A DNA stretch of 64,000 bases, from NCBI RefSeq assembly GCF_000429025.1, contig NZ_AUBB01000010.1, positions 62,001-126,000 on the forward strand, in the 5' to 3' direction. Below are positions 53,450 through 61,837 of the stretch, piece after piece (the stretch's first letter is position 1; each line of letters starts with the position of its first letter). The translations under genes were made by a program, and so were the position numbers. Under the pieces are notes generated by a model. That model was not told the origin of the DNA and did not search any database. It was given only the letters and a program-made list of their open reading frames with translations. The stretch comes from Actinospineispora spinosispora DSM 44797. Its GTDB lineage: Bacteria; Actinomycetota; Actinomycetes; Mycobacteriales; Pseudonocardiaceae.

Positions 53450-54904
53450 TTGTCCGAGCGCGCGCAGGAGGAGCTGGAGCTCGACGAGAGCCCGTCGATG
53501 GTCCCGGTGAGGCCGTCGCTCGGGCTGTCCGGCGCCGACGCGGGCCCGTACGACTCCGAGGACCCCGACGCCCCCGACGAGGAGGGCGCCCTCGACTTCG
53601 GCTCGCTGCGCATCCCGATGCCCACCAGGGCACAGCTGCAGGTCGAGAAGGGCACCGGTGAGCTGCTGCGCGCGGTGCACGTGCTGGTGCCGTCGGGACG
53701 GGTGAGCCTGAGCGCGCTGGCCGCGCCCCGGACCAGCCCCTTGTGGCGCGAGCTGGCCGAGGAGATCGCCACGTCGCTGAGCGCCGACGGGGCCAGGGTC
53801 CGGTCGGAGTGGGGGGAGTGGGGCCGGGAGGTACAGGCCGGCTCGAACGGCGCGCTGTCCCGGTTCATCGGCGTCGACGGGCCGAGGTGGATGCTCTACG
53901 GCGTGGCGACCGGCCCCGCCGAGGGTGCGGCCGAGCTGGCGAGCACCCTGCGCGAGATGATCTGCGGCACGGTGGTCGTGCGTGGTGTCGATCCGCTTCC
54001 GGTCAAGACCGTGCTCCCGTTGAAGCTGCCGGAGCACCTCGAGGAACGGGTCGACGAGGCCCGGCGGCATTCGGCCGAGCGCAGCGACGAGGACGCGTTC
54101 GTTCCGCTCGCGCCCGAACCGGCCGCCGACGACGACTGGGATGCCGACGAATGGCACGGTGCGTCCCGGCAGGCCCCACCGGCCGCGCGTGAGCAGATGC
54201 GACCCCGGGAGCCGATGTCGCCGCGTGAGCCGGCGGCGGACTCTCGCCGCCAGGACCAGGGGTACCAGCCGGCCGCCGCCGCGTACGAGCAGTTCGGCCA
54301 GCCAGCCGCCACGTCGTCCGCGCCGAGGACGGCGCCCGAGTGGAGCTCCGATCAGGTGAGCCGGTCCATCGGCATCCGGCGCTCCGAACTGCGACCCGTG
54401 ACGCCGCCGGGGCAGCGCCCCGGGGGTCGGCCGAACGCCCTGCCACCCGTCCCGGCCATCACCGAATGGGACACCGCGGGCATTCCGCGCCTGTCCGTCG
54501 AATCGACCTGGACCATGGCGACGCCGGTGGTCAGCGCCGATGCGGTCGAGCACCAGCCCGCGTGGGCGCGGCTCACCGATGCCCCGTCGTTCTGGCCCGA
54601 TCCCTATCCGGCGAGAGGCCCCGCCGTCCCGGGGCCGCCGGACCGGGGCGCGGTGGACGACACCCGCAGGCCGCCGCCTCCGGCGGCACCGCCGTACCAG
54701 CCCCCGCCCGCGCCCCGCCCGCCGTTGCGGAGCGACCCCCTGGCCCCCGACCCGTGGTCGGTGTCCTCGGACGACCGGGCGCCGGAGCCCTCGGAGCCGG
54801 AGCCGTCGGACTCGCTGCACAACTGGCTGACCAACGACGCGTCGCTCAGCCAGGACCGGCTTCCCCGGGTACCCCGGCGAGGCCGCCACCGTCGCCCCGA
54901 CTAG
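53450..54904 (+). CDS. DUF3710 protein with a long proline-rich extension
   Basis: 484 residues starting at a TTG directly after the dut stop (GGTGAGGG upstream). Residues about 40-205 are the DUF3710 core: FGSLRIPMPTRAQLQVEKG, VHVLVPSGRVSLSALAAPR, RFIGVDGPRWMLYGVATGPA and LREMICGTVVVRGVDPLPVK. The counterpart Rv2696c is about 260 residues; here residues 240-484 add a low-complexity, Pro/Ala/Arg-rich tail with acidic patches, probably disordered. Function unknown; the position after dut is conserved. Confidence 0.86.
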   Translation: MSERAQEELELDESPSMVPVRPSLGLSGADAGPYDSEDPDAPDEEGALDFGSLRIPMPTRAQLQVEKGTGELLRAVHVLVPSGRVSLSALAAPRTSPLWRELAEEIATSLSADGARVRSEWGEWGREVQAGSNGALSRFIGVDGPRWMLYGVATGPAEGAAELASTLREMICGTVVVRGVDPLPVKTVLPLKLPEHLEERVDEARRHSAERSDEDAFVPLAPEPAADDDWDADEWHGASRQAPPAAREQMRPREPMSPREPAADSRRQDQGYQPAAAAYEQFGQPAATSSAPRTAPEWSSDQVSRSIGIRRSELRPVTPPGQRPGGRPNALPPVPAITEWDTAGIPRLSVESTWTMATPVVSADAVEHQPAWARLTDAPSFWPDPYPARGPAVPGPPDRGAVDDTRRPPPPAAPPYQPPPAPRPPLRSDPLAPDPWSVSSDDRAPEPSEPEPSDSLHNWLTNDASLSQDRLPRVPRRGRHRRPD

Positions 54905-54937
54905 ATGTGTGTTGCCTCATCGATCCGCCGGTCACAT

Positions 54938-55021
54938 CCGCACCACTTCGCAGAGCCTCGTGTCGCGTCGCAGACACTGCAGCGTCTGCGACGCGACATC
55001 AAGATCTGCGAGGTCGTGCGG
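54938..55021. terminator. Two-stage hairpin between convergent DUF3710 and hydrolase genes
   Basis: Outer stem 17 nt (54938-54954 with 55005-55021, 15 paired) and inner stem 15 bp perfect (TGTCGCGTCGCAGAC, 54961-54975, with 54984-54998), joined by 6-nt internal loops and tipped by an 8-nt loop. It fills most of the 172-nt gap between convergent stops and would stop transcription from both sides. The geometry resembles the CGTGAGTG elements but the sequence differs. Confidence 0.7.
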
Positions 55022-55076
55022 CGGGCTTCGGGCGTCGCCCCGCGCGTGCCCGCTCCGGCGAAGACTTGTGAGTAGG

Positions 55077-55835
55077 TCATCCAGCGCCGCCACCGGCGCG
55101 GAGCCAGGCGGTGGTGGCGGCTCTGCCGAGGTTCGCCGGATCCGCTCCCAGCTCGCGCAGCGGCATGGTGACGAGCGCCGCGCGCGGCAGGTGGGTGAGC
55201 CAGTCCTCGGCGACGGACAGCGGATGGATCGGGTCGTCGGTCATCCCGACGAGGCCCACCGGTACCCGCAGTGCCGTGAGATCGGCCGCGTCCGGACCCG
55301 GTGACGCGGCCGCGGCGTCGAGCGAGTCGGCGAGCCCGCTCCCGTGCCCGCTCCACGCCCTGGCCAGCTCGGCGCCGAGCCAGTCGGGCGTCTGGGCCCG
55401 GGTCGCCGCCACCGTGGCGGCCAGCCCGTCCCGGCGCACCGCCGAGGCGGTGAGCGACGCCGCGAGCGCGGCGGGAGCGTCCGAGGGCGGACCCGTCCAC
55501 GCGGGCAGCGCGAGCAGCAGGCCCACGACGGTCCGGTCACCGCGCGACGACCGCGCTGCCGCCCACCGCGCCGCGACCTGCGCACCCAGCGACACACCCC
55601 CGACGACCAGGGGAACTCCTCGTTTCGCCGCCTCGTCCAGTGCGTCCAGATAGCTCTGGACCACACCCGCGCCGCTGCCGGGGGCCGGCGCGTGCACGTC
55701 GTATCCGAGCGTGCGCAGCGGATCGGTGAACGCGGCTCGGACGAAGACCTCGTCGGAGCCGCTTCCGGGCAGCAGCACGGCGAGCGGCGTGCCGGTACCG
55801 AACACGCCGAGGTGTGACGAGCGCATGACATTCAT
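55077..55835 (-). CDS. Alpha/beta hydrolase-fold protein
   Basis: 252 residues, ATG 55835. Alpha/beta-hydrolase features: PLAVLLPGSGSDEVF (oxyanion region), the nucleophile elbow VVGGVSLGAQVAARWAA, and RVPVGLVGMTDDPIHPLSVAEDW holding the candidate Asp. The final His is less clear. Counterpart of Rv2695, flanked as there by DUF3710 and OB-fold genes. The substrate is unknown. Confidence 0.8.
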   Translation of the reverse strand: MNVMRSSHLGVFGTGTPLAVLLPGSGSDEVFVRAAFTDPLRTLGYDVHAPAPGSGAGVVQSYLDALDEAAKRGVPLVVGGVSLGAQVAARWAAARSSRGDRTVVGLLLALPAWTGPPSDAPAALAASLTASAVRRDGLAATVAATRAQTPDWLGAELARAWSGHGSGLADSLDAAAASPGPDAADLTALRVPVGLVGMTDDPIHPLSVAEDWLTHLPRAALVTMPLRELGADPANLGRAATTAWLRAGGGAG

Positions 55836-55928
55836 GGTGCCCCAAGCGTTACTTAATGGTCGTTCGGCGAGTTACTGTGGTATCAGTCGGCCGGGTCGGC
55901 CGATGACTGCGTCACACCTGGAGCGGGC

Positions 55929-56306
55929 ATGGGATCCACCGATGGTGGCCTCCTGAGAAAGTTCATGCGCAAGCTGACCTCGGACGTCGAGGACCTCGAC
56001 GCCGATGATCTGACTCGAGACACCGACAAGTCCGGCGCCCAGCGCGCCTGTGACTGCCGCTGCGGGGACGAGGTCACCGTGGTCGGTAGGCTTCGCTCCG
56101 TGGAACTCAGTCCGAAGGACGCGGCCGCCACACTCGAAGCCGAGCTGTTCGACGGTACCGACGGTGTCACCCTGATCTGGGTCGGCCGTCGGCGGATCCC
56201 CGGCATCGAGCCGGGGCGTCGGATCAAGGTTCGGGGCCGAATGGCGATCCGCAACGGCCGCAAGGTGCTCTACAACCCCTACTACGAACTGCGGCAGGCC
56301 TCGTGA
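55929..56306 (+). CDS. OB-fold nucleic-acid-binding protein
   Basis: 125 residues, ATG 55929 behind GGAGCGGG. After a charged N-terminus, an OB fold runs from about residue 45: GDEVTVVGRLRSVELSPKDA, LEAELFDGTDGVTLIWVGRR and KVRGRMAIRNGRKVLYNPYYEL. Counterpart of Rv2694c. Function unknown; possibly binds single-stranded nucleic acid. A CDCRCGD cluster at about 41-47 could bind metal. Its stop overlaps the DUF3159 start (GTGA). Confidence 0.85.
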   Translation: MGSTDGGLLRKFMRKLTSDVEDLDADDLTRDTDKSGAQRACDCRCGDEVTVVGRLRSVELSPKDAAATLEAELFDGTDGVTLIWVGRRRIPGIEPGRRIKVRGRMAIRNGRKVLYNPYYELRQAS

Positions 56307-56980
56307 CGGGCCGGCACACCCGTCAGGACAGCTCTCCGGCCACCGCCTCCGAAACCGAGACGGAGACCGCCGCACCGCCCACGCCGACCATCCTGGAACA
56401 GATGGGTGGCATCCCCGGGATGATCTACTCCGCGGTTCCGGTCGTGGTGTTCGTGCTGGTCAACTCGGTGAGCTCGCTGACACCGGCCCTGATCGCGGCG
56501 ATCGGCGTCGCGGTGGCCATCGCCGTGTGGCGGCTGATCCGCAAGGAACCACTTCAGCCCGCCGTGTCGGGTCTGTTCGGGGTCGGGATCGGCGCGTTGA
56601 TCGCCTATCGCAGCGGCGAGGCACGCGACTTCTTCCTGCTCGGGATCTGGTACAGCGGCCTGCTCGCGGTGGTCTTCCTCGGCTCGGTCCTGATCCGCTG
56701 GCCGCTCGCCGGCGTGATCTGGCACGGCATCAACGGCGACGGCCAGGGCTGGCGCGCGGACCGGGACCTGCGGAAGGCCTACACGTTCGCGACGCTGCTG
56801 TGGGGCTTCATGTTCGCCGTGAAGTTCGGCGCCCAGCACTGGCTGTACGACGCCAACCAACCCGGCTGGCTCGCGGTCGCCAGGATCGGCGGCTACGCGC
56901 TCACCGCTCTGGCGCTGCTGGGTACCTTCTGGGCCGTGCGCCGGGCGCAGCACCGGTCGGCCGAGGCCCAGCCCGTCTGA
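56303..56980 (+). CDS. DUF3159 membrane protein
   Basis: 225 residues, GTG start overlapping the OB-fold stop by 4 nt. About six membrane helices: VPVVVFVLVNSVSSLTPAL, LIAAIGVAVAIAVWRLI, FFLLGIWYSGLLAVVFLG and others, with the signature DRDLRKAYTFATLLWGFMF. Counterpart of Rv2693c. Function unknown; coupling with an OB-fold protein is conserved across the group. A 23-nt tandem duplication spans its stop codon. Confidence 0.86.
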   Translation: MTGRHTRQDSSPATASETETETAAPPTPTILEQMGGIPGMIYSAVPVVVFVLVNSVSSLTPALIAAIGVAVAIAVWRLIRKEPLQPAVSGLFGVGIGALIAYRSGEARDFFLLGIWYSGLLAVVFLGSVLIRWPLAGVIWHGINGDGQGWRADRDLRKAYTFATLLWGFMFAVKFGAQHWLYDANQPGWLAVARIGGYALTALALLGTFWAVRRAQHRSAEAQPV

Positions 56981-57017
56981 TCTGTCTGATCTGACCCGTC
57001 TGATCTGTCTGATCTGA
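56972..57017. repeat. Perfect 23-nt tandem duplication
   Basis: The unit beginning CCCGTCTGATCTG occurs at 56972-56994 and again, identical, at 56995-57017. Each unit contains a doubled TCTGATCTG. The first copy encodes the last residues and stop of the DUF3159 protein. Confidence 0.95.
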
Positions 57018-57050
57018 CCGGGCCGCCCGACCGGCGCCTGTTCCTCCGGC

Positions 57051-57725
57051 TCAGCTCTCCCGCTGGTTCAACGCAGCCCGGACGTCTTCCTCGACGTCCG
57101 GGCTGGCGACCAGCAGCAGCTCGTCGAGTCCTTCGAGCGAGTCGTCACCCTGGGGGACGATGACCCGGCCGCCGCGCAGGATCACCAGCAGCGCGGAGTC
57201 GGTCGGCAGCCTCAGATCGCGCACCGGCCGCCCGGCGAGCGGGGTCGCCTCGGGCAATGTCACCTCGACCAGGTTGGCCTGGCCCTGGCGCAGCGTCATG
57301 AGCCGCACCAGGTCACCGACGCTGACGGCTTCCTCGACGACCGCGGCGAGCATGCGGGGGGTCGACACCGCGACGTCCACACCCCAGGTCTCGTCGAACA
57401 GCCACTCGTTGCGCGGGTCGTTGACCCTGGCCACCACGCGACGGACCGCGAACTCCATCTTCGCCAGCAGCGACACCACCAGGTTGACCTTGTCGTCCCC
57501 GGTGGCGGCGATGACCACGTCGCAGCTCTGCAGACCGGCCTCCTCCAGGGAGGCGAGCTCGCAGGCGTCCGCGTTGACCCACTCGGCCCGCTCGACGGTC
57601 TCCGGTTCGATCGCCGAGAGGTCCCGCTCGATGAGCATGACCTCGTGCTGGCTGTCGAGCAGCTCGGCGGCGATCGACCGACCGACGGCGCCGGCACCCG
57701 CGATGGCGACGCGCATGGTGCTCAT
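57051..57725 (-). CDS. ceoC: TrkA/RCK potassium-channel regulator CeoC-like
   Basis: 224 residues from ATG 57725, which shares one base with the ceoB stop (TGATG). N-terminal RCK Rossmann fold RVAIAGAGAVGRSIAAELL and IAATGDDKVNLVVSLLAKM; C-terminal TrkA_C domain (LVEVTLPEATPLAGRPVRDL). It binds NAD or a nucleotide and gates K+ uptake. Counterpart of Rv2692. Second gene of the ceoB-ceoC pair. Confidence 0.92.
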   Translation of the reverse strand: MSTMRVAIAGAGAVGRSIAAELLDSQHEVMLIERDLSAIEPETVERAEWVNADACELASLEEAGLQSCDVVIAATGDDKVNLVVSLLAKMEFAVRRVVARVNDPRNEWLFDETWGVDVAVSTPRMLAAVVEEAVSVGDLVRLMTLRQGQANLVEVTLPEATPLAGRPVRDLRLPTDSALLVILRGGRVIVPQGDDSLEGLDELLLVASPDVEEDVRAALNQRES

Positions 57726-58387
57726 CAACTCCCCTCGGGTTCGGCTGCCGCGGCCACGGTGACATCACTCACGGTGCCCGACACGGCGGTCACGTAGATG
57801 GTGTCCTCGGCCTGGATCACGGTGTCTTCGTTGGGTAGTACCCCCGCGCCGAAACGCAGGATGAATGCGACCCGACACCCGGTTGCCTCTTCGAGCTCGG
57901 CGATCGGATGGCCCGCCCAGCCCTCGTGAACCGGCAGGGGCAGCACGGCCACTGTGCCGGACGGATCGCGCCAGGCACTCGCCACGCCGTCGGGCAGGAG
58001 CATCCGCATGAGCCGGTCGGTCGTCCACGGCACGGTCGCGACGGTCGGGATGCCGAGGCGCTCGTAGACCTCGGCTCGTCTGGCGTCGTAGATCCTGGCG
58101 ACCACGCGCTCGATCCCGAACGTCTCCCGCGCGACCCTGGCCGCGATGATGTTCGAGTTGTCGCCGCTGGACACGGCCGCGAACGCGGAGGCCTCCTCGA
58201 CACCCGCTCTGCGCAGGACATCGCGGTGGAAGCCGATGCCGCACACCTGTTCGCCTCTGAAGTCGGCGCTGAGTCGGCGGAAGGCCTTGGAGTCCCGGTC
58301 AATGACCGCTACCTCATGACCCTGCCGCTCGAGGCCGGCGGCCAAGGCCGACCCGACCCTCCCACAGCCCATGATCACTACACGCAC
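57725..58387 (-). CDS. ceoB: TrkA/RCK potassium-uptake regulator CeoB-like
   Basis: 220 residues from GTG 58387 with GGGAG 9 nt upstream; the open frame to 58477 would put 30 improbable residues in front of the fold. RVVIMGCGRVGSALAAGLE gives the dinucleotide site, VSSGDNSNIIAARVARETFG the RCK core, and VAFILRFGAGVLPNEDTVIQ the TrkA_C part. Counterpart of Rv2691. Divergent from the APC permease across 101 nt, suggesting that the permease and both RCK proteins form one potassium-uptake system. Confidence 0.92.
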   Translation of the reverse strand: MRVVIMGCGRVGSALAAGLERQGHEVAVIDRDSKAFRRLSADFRGEQVCGIGFHRDVLRRAGVEEASAFAAVSSGDNSNIIAARVARETFGIERVVARIYDARRAEVYERLGIPTVATVPWTTDRLMRMLLPDGVASAWRDPSGTVAVLPLPVHEGWAGHPIAELEEATGCRVAFILRFGAGVLPNEDTVIQAEDTIYVTAVSGTVSDVTVAAAAEPEGS

Positions 58388-58488
58388 GGAAGCAGTCTCC
58401 CTCTCGAGTCCCACGTTCGGCGGAACGGTACAGCGAATTCTTGGGGCCAGCACCGATGCCGCGCGCATGCTGCGCATAGGCTGCGCCC

Positions 58489-60612
58489 GTGCCGAAGGTA
58501 ACCACCGCGCTCAAGCGCCTCCTGGTTGGCCGCCCGCAACGCAGCGACAAACTGGGTGACACCCTGCTGCCGAAGCGAGTGGCGCTGCCGGTGTTCGCCT
58601 CCGACGCCCTGTCCTCGGTCGCGTACGCCCCCGAAGAAATCTTCGTGACCCTGTCGATCGCCGGTGCCGGAGCCTACGCGTTCTCCCCGTGGATCGGCCT
58701 GTGTGTCGTGGTCGTGCTGCTCACCGTGGTCACCAGCTACCGGCAGAACGTGCACGCCTACCCCTCCGGCGGCGGCGACTACGAGGTGGCCACGGTCAAC
58801 CTCGGCCGGTACGCCGGGCTCACCGTGGCGAGCGCCCTGCTGGTCGACTACACACTCACGGTCGCGGTGTCGATCTCGTCGGCCGCGGCCAACATCGGCG
58901 CGGTCGTGCCGTTCGTCGCGACGCACAAGGTCACCTTCGCGGTGGGCGCGATCGTGTTGCTGACGGCCATGAACCTGAGAGGTATCAGGGAGTCCGGTAC
59001 CGCCTTCTCGATTCCGACCTACGCCTTCATGTTCGGCATCGCGGCGATGATCATCTGGGGCCTGGTCCGAATCCTGATCTTCGGCGACCCGGTCCACGCC
59101 GCGAGTGCCAACCTCCAGCTGGTCGAGGAGGGTGACCACCTCACCGGGTTCGCACTGGTCTTCCTCGTGCTGCGGTCGTTCACCCAGGGTTGTGCGGCGC
59201 TGACCGGCGTCGAGGCGATCAGCAACGGCGTTCCGGCGTTCAAGAAGCCGAAGTCCCGCAACGCCGCGACGACCCTGCTGCTGCTGGGCGGGATCGCGGT
59301 CGCGCTGGTCATGGGCATGATCGCGCTGGCCAGGATGACCGGTATCAAGGTGGCCGAGAACCCGGCGGTGCAGCTGCACGGCGCGCCACCCGGGTACCAG
59401 CAGCAGACGATGGTCGCGCAGCTCGCCGACGCGGTGTTCACCGGTTTCCGGCCGGGCTTCTACTTCGTGGTCGTGTTCACCGCGCTGATCCTGGTGCTGG
59501 CCGCGAACACGGCCTTCAACGGGTTCCCGGTGCTCGGCTCGATCCTGGCGCAGGACCGCTACCTGCCCCGCCAGCTGCACACCAGGGGTGACCGGCTGGC
59601 GTTCTCGAACGGCATCCTGTTCCTGGCCGGTTTCGCGGTCGTGCTCGTCGTCGGGTTCCAGGCCGAGGTGACCCGCCTGATCCCGCTGTACACCGTCGGC
59701 GTGTTCGTGTCGTTCACCCTGTCCCAGACGGGCATGCTGCGGCACTGGAACCGGCTGCTGGCCAAGGAGACGGAGCCGACCTCCCGGCGGCGGATGCGCC
59801 GTTCGCAGGCGATCAACGGGTTCGGCCTGACGATGACCGGCACCGTGCTTGTGCTCGTGCTGATCACCAAGTTCACCCAGGGCGCGTGGATCGCGCTGGC
59901 CGCGATGGGCGGCGCGTACGCGCTGATGCTGGCCATCCACCGCCACTACTCGCGGGTCCACGACGAGATCGAGCTGGGCGAGGAGCTCCCCGTGCTCCCG
60001 GCACGCAACCACGCGTTCGTGCTGGTCTCCGGGCTGAACCTGGCCACCGTCCGAGCGCTCGGATATGCCAGGGCGACCCGGCCCGACGTGCTGGAAGCGG
60101 TGACCGTCAACGTCGACGACGCGGACACCCGAAGGCTGACGAAGGAATGGGAGGACCGGTCCATCCCGGTCCCGCTGAAGGTCGTCGAGTCGCCCTACCG
60201 GGAGATCACCCGGCCGGTGCTGGAGTACGTGAAACGGATCCGCACCGACAACCCCCGCGACGTGGTGACCGTGTTCATCCCGGAGTACGTCGTCGGCCGC
60301 TGGTGGGAGCAGCTGCTGCACAACCAGAGTGCGCTGCGCCTCAAGGGCCGCCTGTTGTTCCAGCCCGGTGTGATGGTCACCAGCGTGCCCTGGCAGCTGG
60401 CGTCCTCGGAACGGGCGAAGCAGCGGGCGATCTCGCGGCGCAGGCCGGAGAGCGCGCCCGGTGCGGTCCGCCGCGGTTACCCGGGTATCAGCCCGCCCCG
60501 GGGTGGCATCCCCGGCCCGCCGAACAGTGACGGACCGGGCGTACCCACCGATCCGACCGGACCGACGGGTTCGCAGGGCCCCACCACACGCGCATCCACA
60601 CCGCCCCGATGA
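58489..60612 (+). CDS. APC permease, KimA-like potassium importer candidate
   Basis: 707 residues, GTG start with no Shine-Dalgarno sequence. The start LPVFASDALSSVAYAPEEIF and the segment YPSGGGDYEVATVNLG are characteristic of the KimA/Rv2690c branch of APC permeases. About 12 helices are followed by a cytoplasmic domain of some 200 residues (NHAFVLVSGLNLATVRALGY, PFREITRPVLEY-like segment) and a Pro-rich tail. KimA is a high-affinity K+/H+ symporter; K+ as substrate here is inferred from family and the divergent ceoB/ceoC. The stop overlaps the rRNA methyltransferase start. Confidence 0.85.
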   Translation: MPKVTTALKRLLVGRPQRSDKLGDTLLPKRVALPVFASDALSSVAYAPEEIFVTLSIAGAGAYAFSPWIGLCVVVVLLTVVTSYRQNVHAYPSGGGDYEVATVNLGRYAGLTVASALLVDYTLTVAVSISSAAANIGAVVPFVATHKVTFAVGAIVLLTAMNLRGIRESGTAFSIPTYAFMFGIAAMIIWGLVRILIFGDPVHAASANLQLVEEGDHLTGFALVFLVLRSFTQGCAALTGVEAISNGVPAFKKPKSRNAATTLLLLGGIAVALVMGMIALARMTGIKVAENPAVQLHGAPPGYQQQTMVAQLADAVFTGFRPGFYFVVVFTALILVLAANTAFNGFPVLGSILAQDRYLPRQLHTRGDRLAFSNGILFLAGFAVVLVVGFQAEVTRLIPLYTVGVFVSFTLSQTGMLRHWNRLLAKETEPTSRRRMRRSQAINGFGLTMTGTVLVLVLITKFTQGAWIALAAMGGAYALMLAIHRHYSRVHDEIELGEELPVLPARNHAFVLVSGLNLATVRALGYARATRPDVLEAVTVNVDDADTRRLTKEWEDRSIPVPLKVVESPYREITRPVLEYVKRIRTDNPRDVVTVFIPEYVVGRWWEQLLHNQSALRLKGRLLFQPGVMVTSVPWQLASSERAKQRAISRRRPESAPGAVRRGYPGISPPRGGIPGPPNSDGPGVPTDPTGPTGSQGPTTRASTPPR

Positions 60613-61814
60613 ACGCCGCGAAGGACACAGTGGAACAGACCGTCGCCGAGAGCTGGCTGGACCGGGTACTGGAGCTGGACGTCGGCCCGGTCGCGCACGG
60701 TGGTCACTGTGTGGCGAGGGTGGACGGCCGGGTCGTGTTCGTCCGGCACGCGCTGCCCGGCGAGCGGGTGCGCGTGGTGGTGACCGAGGACCGGCACGGC
60801 TCGTTCTGCCGGGCCGACACGGTGACGGTCCTGCTGGCTTCTCCCGACCGGGTGGAGGCACCGTGTGTCTGGGCGCGCCCCGGCGGCTGTGGCGGTTGTG
60901 ACTTCCAGCACGCCACGCCGGACGCTCAGCGTGCGCTCAAGGGCGAGGTGCTCGCCGAGCAGCTTCAGCGGCTGGCGGGGGTGCGGCGATCGGTCGAGGT
61001 GGAAGAGCTTCCCGGTGGGCCGCTGGGCTGGCGTCAGCGGGTGCGGCTGGCGGTCGGGCCGGATGGCTGGGCCGGTTTCCGGGCGCACCGGGAGCACGAC
61101 GTGATCCCGATCGCGGACTGCTCACTGGCCCCGACCGGCATGCTGGCGCCGGTGCTGTCCCGGCAGTGGCGACCGGGCGACGAGGTGCAGGTCGAGCTGG
61201 ACAGCGACGGCGAGGTCCACGTCAGCTCCGGCTCGGAGCGCGACCCGGCCCCGGTGTCGCACCGGGCTGCCGGAAGGGAGTGGACGGTCGCTCCCGGAGC
61301 GTTCTGGCAGGTACACCCGGCGCTCGCGGACACCCTGTCCGACGTGGTCCGGCAGTGGGCGGACGTTCCGTCCGGAGGCCGCGCGTGGGACCTCTACGGC
61401 GGCGCGGGTGTGCTGGCCGCGGTGCTCGCGGAGCAGACAGGCGGGACCGGCGTGGTGACGGTCGTGGAGTCCGACCGGGCCGCGGTGCGGTCCGGCATGG
61501 CCGCGCTGGCCGACCTGCCCTGGGTACGGTGGCGCACCGGCCGCGTGGAACACGCCCTGGACGAGCTCACCCAGGAGGGCAGGCCGGACGTCGTCGTCGC
61601 CGACCCGCCCCGCAAGGGCCTCGGCCGCGCGGTCGTCGACCAGCTCGCCGACGCGGGCCCCGACCGCCTGGTGCACGTGGCCTGCGACCCGGCGGCGCTG
61701 GCCCGCGACGTCTCGCTGCTGGCCGGCCACGGCTACCGCCTCGAACGTCTGCGAGCCTTCGATGCCTTCCCGATGACCCACCACATGGAAGCCGTGGCTC
61801 TGTTCGTCCGCTAG
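60609..61814 (+). CDS. TRAM-domain RNA (uracil-5-) methyltransferase, RumA/TrmA family
   Basis: 401 residues, ATG overlapping the permease stop (ATGA). TRAM domain at the N-terminus (LDVGPVAHGGHCVARVDGRV), a Cys cluster CVWARPGGCGGCDF for [4Fe-4S], the SAM site WDLYGGAGVLAAVLAEQ, the DPPRKGLG motif and the nucleophilic Cys in VHVACDPAALARD with the base Glu in HHMEAVALF. Makes 5-methyluridine in rRNA or tRNA. Counterpart of Rv2689c. A 15-nt near-perfect tandem duplication spans the stop codon. Confidence 0.9.
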   Translation: MNAAKDTVEQTVAESWLDRVLELDVGPVAHGGHCVARVDGRVVFVRHALPGERVRVVVTEDRHGSFCRADTVTVLLASPDRVEAPCVWARPGGCGGCDFQHATPDAQRALKGEVLAEQLQRLAGVRRSVEVEELPGGPLGWRQRVRLAVGPDGWAGFRAHREHDVIPIADCSLAPTGMLAPVLSRQWRPGDEVQVELDSDGEVHVSSGSERDPAPVSHRAAGREWTVAPGAFWQVHPALADTLSDVVRQWADVPSGGRAWDLYGGAGVLAAVLAEQTGGTGVVTVVESDRAAVRSGMAALADLPWVRWRTGRVEHALDELTQEGRPDVVVADPPRKGLGRAVVDQLADAGPDRLVHVACDPAALARDVSLLAGHGYRLERLRAFDAFPMTHHMEAVALFVR

Positions 61815-61831
61815 GTGTTCGTGCGCTAGGT
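61802..61831. repeat. 15-nt tandem duplication over the stop codon
   Basis: GTTCGTCCGCTAGGT (61802-61816) is followed by GTTCGTGCGCTAGGT (61817-61831), 14 of 15 identical. It repeats the last codons and gives a second in-frame TAG 15 nt later. Confidence 0.9.
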
Positions 61832-61837
61832 CGCTCT

